From a candidate division TA06 bacterium DG_78 (GTDB lineage Bacteria > Hydrothermota > Tepidihabitantia > SM23-42), in the NCBI GenBank assembly GCA_001303225.1, contig LJNI01000132.1, positions 1-6,350 of the forward strand: a DNA stretch of 6,350 bases, given 5' to 3'. Of the stretch, positions 1 to 5,783 are shown piece after piece (position 1 is the first letter of the stretch; every line of letters starts with the position of its first letter). Both the position numbers and the translations under genes were made by a program. Below the pieces are notes generated by a model. The model did not search any database. It was given only the letters and a program-made list of their open reading frames with translations, and was not told the origin of the DNA.

Positions 1-1
1 T

Positions 2-709
2 CTTAAAGTTGGCGATATGGTAAAGGCTGTTGTGTTATCTGTTGACCGTGAACAGAAGAGGATTTCCCTTGGTTTAAAACAGACAAAACCTGATCCCTGG
101 TCGATCGTTGATGAGAAGTTTGAAGTTGGTCAAAAAGTGGTGGTGAAAGTTACTAATTTAAAAGACTTTGGTGCTTTTGTACAAATAATGGATGGAGTTG
201 AAGGTCTCATTCACGTCAATGACTTTTTTTGGGATAAGAAAGTGAAACGAGCTTCAGATTACCTCAAGAAGGGCCAGAAGATCGACGCGATTATACGGTC
301 AATCGACCGTAAGAATCGAAGAATTTCACTCAGCATTAAGCACACAAAAGAAGACCCCTTTACCCAATTTACTGAGAAATATCCAGAAGGTACAAAGATT
401 ATGGGCACGGTCAGTGATATTCTGCCGAAGGGGATACGGGTGATGCTCGACGGTGGTATTGAGGAGTTTATTCCATCAAATTATCTAGCGCGTCGTGGTA
501 AACAACCTAAAGATGTGTATAAACTGAATGAAAAAATTGATATGATAATCAAAAAAATTAACCCGAGACTGCGGCGTATAATCCTCAGTGAGAAGGAATT
601 ATTGAAGAAAGAATCGAAGAAAAAAGAAGTTGTAAAACAGGATCCTGATAAGTTTACTATTGCTGATATTTTAGGGTCGCAGAAAAAGAAAAAAGAAGAA
701 AAAAACTAA
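2..709 (+). CDS. rpsA: 30S ribosomal protein S1, C-terminal part (5' end outside window)
   Basis: Partial gene: the frame is open from base 2 (LKVGD before the first Met at 17), and that Met lies inside an S1 repeat, so 17 is not the real start. Visible are 235 residues. They hold the end of one S1 RNA-binding (OB-fold) repeat ending DREQKRISLGLKQ (about residues 1-26), a complete repeat at about 40-112 (VKVTNLKDFGAFVQ, GVEGLIHVND, RRISLSIK), and a last repeat at about 125-199 that is more divergent (KGIRVMLDGGIEEFIP, RRIILSEKE). A Lys/Glu-rich tail of about 35 residues ends the protein. Several tandem S1 repeats joined by linkers of the DPW/DPF type are the hallmark of ribosomal S1, which binds mRNA on the 30S subunit and aids initiation. 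It leads an apparent operon with two tRNA methylthiotransferase genes. Another multi-S1 RNA-binding protein is possible because the N-terminal half is not visible. Confidence 0.85.
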   Translation, partial: LKVGDMVKAVVLSVDREQKRISLGLKQTKPDPWSIVDEKFEVGQKVVVKVTNLKDFGAFVQIMDGVEGLIHVNDFFWDKKVKRASDYLKKGQKIDAIIRSIDRKNRRISLSIKHTKEDPFTQFTEKYPEGTKIMGTVSDILPKGIRVMLDGGIEEFIPSNYLARRGKQPKDVYKLNEKIDMIIKKINPRLRRIILSEKELLKKESKKKEVVKQDPDKFTIADILGSQKKKKEEKN

Positions 710-731
710 AGACCCACTGTACAATAACACT

Positions 732-1892
732 TTGCGTACGTTAATTAATCTTGGTTGTAAATTGAATCAATATGAAGGTTCCTGTCTCATAAAGAAGTTT
801 GGATACATCAGGAATCTTGTTATTGTTAATACATGCTGTGTAACGAGAGAAGCAGTTACGAAATCACTCAAAAAGTTTAAACAGGCAATAAAAAAATATC
901 CACAGAGTACTATCATTGCGACCGGATGTACGTGTAGACTCTATCCAGAAAAGTTTTCTCAAGCGCATCAAGTCATTGATAATATTCAGAGACTCGATAT
1001 CATTAACGACGTTCTGCCGACACCTGAGAAATCGCGGTATTTTTTAAAAATTGAGGACGGATGTACAGAGCCCTGTACATTTTGCATCGTATCAAAGATA
1101 AGAAATAATATTCAGAGTAAATCTTTAGAGAAGATTAAAACAGAAATATCATGGGCTCAATCCCTCGGGTATAAAGAAATTGTCCTCGTCGGTGCAAACA
1201 TTGGTCTGTATGGAGTCGATAGAGGACTATCTCTCACTGATATGGTGCGGATGCTGCAGACAATTGAGGGTCTTCCTCGCATCCGTCTCTCATCAATTGA
1301 GCCTCGATTTATCACCGAAGAGCTGATTGAAAATCTTAAGGAGATTCCCTTTTGCCGGCATTTTCATATTCCAATACAGAGCGCAGATGATTATATTTTG
1401 ACGCAGATGGGAAGGGGTTATGATGGTTTACATCTCAAAAGGGTGATCGGTTTAATCAAAGAAAGTTTTGTTGATGTGGCTATTGGAGGAGATATTATTG
1501 TTGGATTTCCTGGAGAGGGCGAAAAAGAATTTTTGAATACATATAATTTTGTGAAATCTACGCCCTTTACTCACCTCCATGTCTTTCCTTACTCACCAAG
1601 ACCCTTGACAAATTCGTACAGGTTAGGTGATCCAATTCCTCACTACATCAAAAAAGAACGATTATGGCTGCTGAAAAATTTGATCGCAGAAAAAAATTTT
1701 GAATTCCGTAAAAGGATACTCCATAAAACATTTGATATTATTATAGAAAACAACGGGAATAAATCCTTAAGTGGACTTACGGATAATTATGTTCGTGTTG
1801 TAGTTCAAAACGGTTGTGAAAAAGGTAAACCTGTAGGGGTTAGGATTACTGATGTATCAAAAGAATTTACCTGCGGTGTTGTTGTAGCGTAA
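732..1892 (+). CDS. mtaB: Short MtaB-type tRNA (t6A37) methylthiotransferase, radical SAM
   Basis: Likely converts t6A37 to ms2t6A37 in tRNAs reading ANN codons, using two [4Fe-4S] clusters and SAM in the cytoplasm. Domains in order: N-terminal UPF0004 domain with C9 (GCKLNQYE), C35 (NTCCV) and C66 (ATGCTC); radical SAM core with CxxxCxxC at C111, C115, C118; C-terminal TRAM region from about 330. MtaB rather than MiaB or RimO is indicated by RIRLSSIEP, FHIPIQSAD, DIIVGFPGE, LHVFPYSPR and LTDNYVRVVV. At 386 residues it is shorter than usual (about 430-450), mostly in the N-terminal domain and the linker before the radical SAM core. The usual RGxxRSR segment after the third cluster Cys is replaced by SKIRNNIQSKS. 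The start is TTG: upstream the frame is open only to a TAG at 672 and has no ATG or GTG, and TTG places GC at residues 8-9 as expected. No clear Shine-Dalgarno is seen, so re-initiation after the S1 stop 22 bases upstream is plausible. The family is secure; exact substrate is less so. Confidence 0.85.
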   Translation: MRTLINLGCKLNQYEGSCLIKKFGYIRNLVIVNTCCVTREAVTKSLKKFKQAIKKYPQSTIIATGCTCRLYPEKFSQAHQVIDNIQRLDIINDVLPTPEKSRYFLKIEDGCTEPCTFCIVSKIRNNIQSKSLEKIKTEISWAQSLGYKEIVLVGANIGLYGVDRGLSLTDMVRMLQTIEGLPRIRLSSIEPRFITEELIENLKEIPFCRHFHIPIQSADDYILTQMGRGYDGLHLKRVIGLIKESFVDVAIGGDIIVGFPGEGEKEFLNTYNFVKSTPFTHLHVFPYSPRPLTNSYRLGDPIPHYIKKERLWLLKNLIAEKNFEFRKRILHKTFDIIIENNGNKSLSGLTDNYVRVVVQNGCEKGKPVGVRITDVSKEFTCGVVVA

Positions 1893-1896
1893 CAGT

Positions 1897-3225
1897 ATGA
1901 ACAAAAAAATTTTCATCAAAACATTCGGCTGCCAGATGAATAAAAATGATTCGTCAATTATGAATTTCATTTTAGAACAAAATGGCTGCATTGCTGTTGA
2001 TGAGCCACAGGATGCTAATGTTATTATTGTCAATACGTGTTCGGTTCGTAGTCATGCTGAAAAGCGCGCCCTCGGCTATATCGCAACATTAAAAAATTGG
2101 CGAAAAAAGGGTAAACGGGTATTGGGTGTTGTCGGGTGTATGGCAGAACGGTTAGCAGATACACTCACAAAGGATTTTCCTCATGTCGATCTGATTTTAG
2201 GACCTGATTCTTATCGTAACATCGGTACCTATATTGATGATGTATATTCCAGAGAGACAAAAATTATCGAGACAACACTCAGTGAGGAAACCTATTGTGG
2301 CATATATCCAGAGAGAAGCGCTGTATCGTGTTTTGTCTCGATTATGAGGGGTTGTGGAAATTTCTGCTCATATTGTGTTGTTCCTTATGTACGAGGGAAA
2401 GCCCGATCACGACCTACTGACGATATTATCAGAGAGATTGAAATGCTCGTCAGGTCTGGAGTAAAAGATATTACGCTTTTGGGACAAAATGTTAATGAGT
2501 ATTCTTTTAACAATGTACATTTTGCTGATTTATTAAGAATGTGTGCAAACATACCTCGTGTGTTTAGATTGAGATTTCTCACATCTCATCCTAAAGATAT
2601 GAATGAAGCATTAATCAAGGTTGTGAAAGAACATGATACTATCTGCGAATGGTTTCATTTACCTCTTCAATCAGGGAATACACGTATTCTGAAGCTCATG
2701 AACCGTCAGTATACGAAAGATGAGTATCTTAGCCTGGTTGATAAAATTAAAAAAACAATTCCTGAGGCGACCATCACCACTGATATTATCGCTGGTTTTC
2801 CTACAGAAACAGATGAGGAATTCCAAGAGACGATCTCGGTGATGGAGAAGGTGAAATTTGATGATGCATATATGTACTGTTATTCTCCACGGGAAGGAAC
2901 AAGAGCATATGGATATCCATCTTTACCAGAGCATATTATCAAAGCAAGATTAGAGCAACTGATTGATTTCCAAAATAGTGTCACGATCATACGAGCAAGA
3001 GAAATGATTGGACGAAAATACGAGGTGCTGTTTGAAGGTAAAGCAAAAAACAACGCAACGAGAGGAAAGACAAAGGGGAATAAAAATATTATTATCGAAA
3101 AAGAAATCACACGAGGTGAAGTACATCAGGTGGTTATTCGCGAAGTAAGAGGAAGAACACCAGTTGGAGAACTTATTGGTATCGAAAAAAGGTCAGACCA
3201 TGAAACATGTAGCACAATATATTGA
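1897..3225 (+). CDS. miaB: tRNA-2-methylthio-N6-dimethylallyladenosine synthase MiaB
   Basis: Adds a methylthio group at C2 of i6A37 in tRNAs reading UNN codons, giving ms2i6A37; a cytoplasmic radical SAM enzyme. The 442 residues match the family's usual length. The UPF0004 domain carries the auxiliary-cluster cysteines C12 (TFGCQMNKND), C48 (NTCSVR) and C81 (GCMAER). The radical SAM cluster is C153, C157, C160 (RGCGNFCSYC), followed by the intact VPYVRGKARSRP. Other family blocks are LGQNVNEY, LTSHPKD, FHLPLQSGN, DIIAGFPTET and YSPREGT. A TRAM RNA-binding domain fills about 370-430, ending TPVGELIG. GCQMN plus LGQNVN identifies MiaB rather than MtaB or RimO. The ATG is 4 bases after the mtaB stop, with no strong Shine-Dalgarno, consistent with coupled translation. 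The last 9 codons overlap the start of deoC. All catalytic cysteines are present and nothing suggests loss of function. Confidence 0.95.
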   Translation: MNKKIFIKTFGCQMNKNDSSIMNFILEQNGCIAVDEPQDANVIIVNTCSVRSHAEKRALGYIATLKNWRKKGKRVLGVVGCMAERLADTLTKDFPHVDLILGPDSYRNIGTYIDDVYSRETKIIETTLSEETYCGIYPERSAVSCFVSIMRGCGNFCSYCVVPYVRGKARSRPTDDIIREIEMLVRSGVKDITLLGQNVNEYSFNNVHFADLLRMCANIPRVFRLRFLTSHPKDMNEALIKVVKEHDTICEWFHLPLQSGNTRILKLMNRQYTKDEYLSLVDKIKKTIPEATITTDIIAGFPTETDEEFQETISVMEKVKFDDAYMYCYSPREGTRAYGYPSLPEHIIKARLEQLIDFQNSVTIIRAREMIGRKYEVLFEGKAKNNATRGKTKGNKNIIIEKEITRGEVHQVVIREVRGRTPVGELIGIEKRSDHETCSTIY

Positions 3226-3868
3226 TCAAACTATACTCAATCCTGAGGTAACACAGAAGGAGATTGAGCTCTTTCTCGATGGAGTCAAAAAATTCAGGTT
3301 TATTGCAGCAGTTATAAATCCGTGTTGGGTCGAACTTGCCCGCTCACTGCTTCCTCAGGATATTAAGGTATGTAGCGTGGTTGCTTTCCCGCTTGGTGCG
3401 TCAAGCACGCAAACAAAAGTTTATGCGACAAAGGATTTGATCCACAAAGGGTGCGATGAGATCGATATGGTGCTCAATATTGGTAAGTTAAAAGAAAAAG
3501 ACTATAGCTATGTGCGTAAAGAAATTGAACAGGTTGTCGATGCTGCACAGGGTAAGGTAGTAAAGGTCATTATTGAAACCTGTCTACTCAATGAAGAGGA
3601 AAAGAAGACTGCAGCCTGCATTATCAAGGAGCATGGTGCCCAGTTTGTGAAGACATCCACAGGGTTTTCACGACAAGGAGCTCGAATAGAAGATGTGAAG
3701 CTTTTACGACACGTTGTTGGACCTGATTTTGGCGTCAAGGCGTCTGGTGGTATCAGAACCTTTACAGAGGTTAAAGAATTTATTGAGGCAGGCGCAAACA
3801 GAATTGGCACGTCTGCTGGAGAGAGGATAATGGCTGAGCATCAGCGTATCAGGACACCAGAGTATTAA
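3200..3868 (+). CDS. deoC: Deoxyribose-phosphate aldolase
   Basis: Cleaves 2-deoxy-D-ribose 5-phosphate to glyceraldehyde 3-phosphate and acetaldehyde in cytoplasmic deoxynucleoside salvage. It is a class I aldolase with a TIM barrel; the 222 residues match the usual bacterial length. The N-terminus YIDQTILNPEVT corresponds to the family's IDHTLLKPxxT. The active site is intact: Schiff-base Lys151 in VKTSTGF, the second Lys180 in VKASGGIR, and Asp89 in DEIDMVLNIG (equivalents of E. coli K167, K201, D102). The phosphate-binding end (ASGGIR, NRIGTSAG) is also present. I choose the ATG at 3200: it starts right at the family's N-terminus, whereas the in-frame ATG at 3164 adds 12 residues (MENLLVSKKGQT) that resemble no DeoC. 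The gene overlaps miaB by 26 bases in another frame, so its translation is probably coupled. Only a weak AAGGT lies upstream of the start. Confidence 0.95.
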   Translation: MKHVAQYIDQTILNPEVTQKEIELFLDGVKKFRFIAAVINPCWVELARSLLPQDIKVCSVVAFPLGASSTQTKVYATKDLIHKGCDEIDMVLNIGKLKEKDYSYVRKEIEQVVDAAQGKVVKVIIETCLLNEEEKKTAACIIKEHGAQFVKTSTGFSRQGARIEDVKLLRHVVGPDFGVKASGGIRTFTEVKEFIEAGANRIGTSAGERIMAEHQRIRTPEY

Positions 3869-4320
3869 GGTCTTAAAGATTGAAAGTTCTCAAAATTGTG
3901 AAATTTTAAACAACACAAACCACCTACTCTATTTTGTTGAGGATTACAACAGAGAGGGTTTGAGGTACTTATAGAAGTAGATTTCCCTGTTTGTTTAACA
4001 GAAGGTGTATTTCAGACCCCCGGGTTAAAGAGACTGACCCTGAAGATGGCGAAACTGATGTGTCTATCCATAAAAATATCTATGTGAGATTTAGCGAAGC
4101 AATGGACCAAACAGTCGCTTTATGGTCAACGATATCTATCTCACCAGGTGTATTTGGCGATTGACAATAGCTTAGTGATACAGAAATTGAGTTTACACCA
4201 CCCTCCGCATTTAAGGCTCTGAAATACATACAAAATGGCACCTTGACAGCTATTCATTTTCCCTTAATGTATATTGTAAACTATAAAGGATGGGTACGGG
4301 GAATTCCCGACGTAGAGTAA
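3869..4320 (+). pseudogene. Decayed gene fragment ending in a bacterial Ig-like (Big_5/SbsA-type) domain
   Basis: No intact ORF, but three protein-like stretches follow one another. Frame 3 (about 3870-3962) reads SSQNCEILNNTN then HLLYFVEDYNREGL. Frame 2 (about 3962-4022) reads EVLIEVDFPV then CLTEGVFQTPG. Frame 1 (about 4021-4161) reads VKETDPEDGETDVS, then KNIYVRFSEAMDQ and STISISPGVFGD. Frame 1 meets TGA (4162) and TAG (4168), then continues LSDTEIEFTPPSA to a TAA at 4318. One missing G near 3962 and another near 4023 would join the frames, and both stops are one G-to-A change from TGG; Trp is common at this place in the domain. P-DG-TDVS, I-V-FSE-MD and W-SDT---FTP are the signature of the Big_5 Ig-like domain of secreted proteins. 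The part before it resembles the last strands of a beta-sandwich domain. No start codon with a ribosome site exists and the 5' end appears lost next to deoC. Family assignment of the Ig-like part is fairly sure; the reconstruction is inference. Confidence 0.65.
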
Positions 4321-4385
4321 GGTTTACCAGTTATTTTGTAAAAATTAAGTATTATTAGCAATTCAAAATTTAGGAGGGTGGTTTT

Positions 4386-4439
4386 TTGCGTGTAGAAATT
4401 TCAATAATATCCAATTTTAACAAAACGAGAAGGAGGTAA
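4386..4439 (+). other. Possible 17-codon leader ORF
   Basis: A TTG at 4386 sits 8 bases after AGGAGG (4372-4377), a good distance for initiation. It opens MRVEISIISNFNKTRRR and stops at TAA 4437-4439. The final Arg-Arg codons and the stop are the Shine-Dalgarno of the next gene, whose ATG is 2 bases later. This geometry would allow translational coupling or attenuation. The peptide has no recognisable family and such short ORFs arise by chance in AT-rich DNA, so confidence is low. Confidence 0.2.
4430..4437 (+). promoter_or_regulatory. Strong Shine-Dalgarno for the propeller gene
   Basis: AAGGAGGT is a near-perfect complement of the 16S rRNA 3' end, 4 bases before the ATG at 4442. It is the strongest ribosome site in the window and fixes this start. 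The genes in the first half have much weaker sites, which suggests a different mode or level of translation here. Confidence 0.85.
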
Positions 4440-4441
4440 GT

Positions 4442-5782
4442 ATGAGAGGACTATTTTTAACAACAATCATTGCTTCGATGGCAATAAACATAGGGCTTTA
4501 TGCCCAGGAAGAAGAAATGGTTCAGGAAAAGCCGAAAATAGAACTATCAGTTGTCTATGAGAAGACCTTTGATGATACTGTTGTTGATGTGATATTTGAC
4601 ACGGCTACGGTGAGTATTGAGGAGGCAAAACAAATGGGTTGGAAAGAAGGGGCTCTAACCATCGAAGATAAGGCCAAGGGGAAAGTTTTGGTTTCTTATC
4701 CCAAGGTTGTCTTTGTCTCTCGGGGAAGAGAATTGGGTTGGTACGTGCCAGAGAGCCAGGGAAGTTCTTATTATGTAAAGGAGTTAAGATTTTATGATAA
4801 ATACAGTAGACTTCAACGTAAATTAGACATTCGATTTGAAGAGGGATTTGAGTTTATCCATCTTTCGCCTCAGAAGAAATATATTCTTGTGAGCAAAATG
4901 CCTTCAGAATACAATCCGGAATATTCTGGTGGGTCTTTATACGATTGTGTTGGCAAGAGAATTTGGGAAATAGCTGGGCCGACGCCAATAGCTGTTTCAG
5001 ATGAGGGTTATGCAGTAGCCGCACATCTTGACTGGCAGGTTCCACCCAATCCAGGCGGCGATTTTTATATATATGATTCCGAAGGGAAGCTGATATCGAC
5101 CATTGAAAACCCCGATAAGAATAAGACTTCTCCTCTTTTTGGAGAGTATTCAAAAGATGGAGATTACGCAGTGATAAGTTTCCACGCGGGAACTGTGCCT
5201 CCAACGATATTTCTTTTGATCACAAAAGAAGGGAAGATTTTGTGGCAAAAAGAGCTTCCAGAAAATAGTTTTCCGGGACGAAGTGAAGAAATAGATATAC
5301 TTCCTAATAAAGGAATCGGTGTAACTAATGCATTTTTTATAAATTGGCAAGGAAATCTAAAATGGAAGTATTCATTGAATTTAGGTGGAAATAAAGGTTG
5401 TATATTTTCTCAAGATGAAATGAGATTTTATGTTTATACCACTTACGGATATTTGTACAGCTTTGATGTTTATAGTGGCAGTATCATTTGGGAACATAGG
5501 GAACCCTGGAGTCCCCAAGGTATTCCACGGTTAATCGATAAAGTACCTTGGTTTGTTGAAATGCAAGAACAGGCTCAATATATAGTTGTAAAAGGAGCGA
5601 TTACAAATTGGACTTCGTGGCACTCCTCTAAGGTTTTTCTTTTTGACAGCAGAACGGGGGAATTGAAAATAGAAATTGAGTATCCTGATAAGAAAATATT
5701 TCTATCTTCGCATAATGGCATAATTTTCGTCATTGATGCTGCTAATAACAAAGTTGAGGGTCTTAAAATAGAGGAGGAATAA
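4442..5782 (+). CDS. Secreted PQQ/WD40-like beta-propeller protein of unknown function
   Basis: A 446-residue protein of unknown specific role. The N-terminus (R2, hydrophobic stretch at about 4-20, then LYA before Q22) is a typical signal peptide with likely cleavage after A21, so the mature protein is outside the cytoplasmic membrane. It starts with an acidic segment (QEEEMVQEKPK). From about residue 110 onward, strands of the form G-x-[IL]-x-W recur: GKRIWEI (171), GKLISTI (215), GKILWQKELP (264), GNLKWKYSL (304), SGSIIWEHREP (346), TGELKIEIEYP (405). They are preceded by FYIYDS, LYSFDVYS or VFLFDS, the pattern of PQQ-like or quinoprotein-type propeller blades. No catalytic motif, lipobox, membrane anchor or sorting tail is seen, so binding or scaffolding is more likely than catalysis. 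The stop is one base before the M23 peptidase start, and its last codons contain that gene's ribosome site. The two are therefore probably co-translated and may act together in the envelope. Confidence 0.8.
   Translation: MRGLFLTTIIASMAINIGLYAQEEEMVQEKPKIELSVVYEKTFDDTVVDVIFDTATVSIEEAKQMGWKEGALTIEDKAKGKVLVSYPKVVFVSRGRELGWYVPESQGSSYYVKELRFYDKYSRLQRKLDIRFEEGFEFIHLSPQKKYILVSKMPSEYNPEYSGGSLYDCVGKRIWEIAGPTPIAVSDEGYAVAAHLDWQVPPNPGGDFYIYDSEGKLISTIENPDKNKTSPLFGEYSKDGDYAVISFHAGTVPPTIFLLITKEGKILWQKELPENSFPGRSEEIDILPNKGIGVTNAFFINWQGNLKWKYSLNLGGNKGCIFSQDEMRFYVYTTYGYLYSFDVYSGSIIWEHREPWSPQGIPRLIDKVPWFVEMQEQAQYIVVKGAITNWTSWHSSKVFLFDSRTGELKIEIEYPDKKIFLSSHNGIIFVIDAANNKVEGLKIEEE
5771..5778 (+). promoter_or_regulatory. 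Shine-Dalgarno of the M23 peptidase gene inside the preceding CDS
   Basis: GAGGAGGA forms the last Glu codons of the propeller protein and sits 5 bases before the ATG at 5784. It supports that start and indicates translational coupling of the two genes. Confidence 0.75.
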
Positions 5783-5783
5783 A

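Larger units (their letters stand above)
4321..4441 (+). promoter_or_regulatory. AT-rich leader upstream of the propeller gene
   Basis: This non-coding stretch between the pseudogene and the next start codon is AT-rich and probably carries the promoter of the downstream pair. A TATTAT at 4350-4355 could serve as a -10 element, but no good -35 lies 16-18 bases before it, so no promoter is asserted. Two purine-rich ribosome-site-like sequences occur: AGGAGGG at 4372-4378 and AAGGAGGT at 4430-4437. Confidence 0.3.

Noticed and set aside
700..706. A AAA AAC slippery heptamer in the 0 frame just before the rpsA stop
   Set aside because: A -1 shift adds only about a dozen codons before a stop, and the mtaB frame is +1, so no fusion results. 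The A-run follows from the Lys-rich tail.
2385..3110. Minus-strand open frames within miaB (2385-2582, 2880-3110)
   Set aside because: They are antisense shadows of a well-supported gene, low-complexity and without ribosome sites.
3508..3810. 100-codon minus-strand open frame within deoC
   Set aside because: It lies antisense to conserved DeoC motifs and has no recognisable protein features.
3892..3907. Inverted repeat AAAATT-GTGA-AATTTT after deoC as a terminator
   Set aside because: The stem is six A-T pairs with no G-C and there is no following T-tract, so it is too weak for a rho-independent terminator.
4161..4275. Two perfect TTGACA hexamers (4161-4166 and 4243-4248) as promoter -35 elements
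   Set aside because: Neither has a good -10 at 16-18 bases; the best after 4248 is TATATT at 21 bases or TAATGT at 16. Both lie within the pseudogene sequence.
4854..5350. Minus-strand open frames in the propeller gene (4854-5204, 5150-5350)
   Set aside because: They overlap each other and lie antisense to propeller repeats; no family features.
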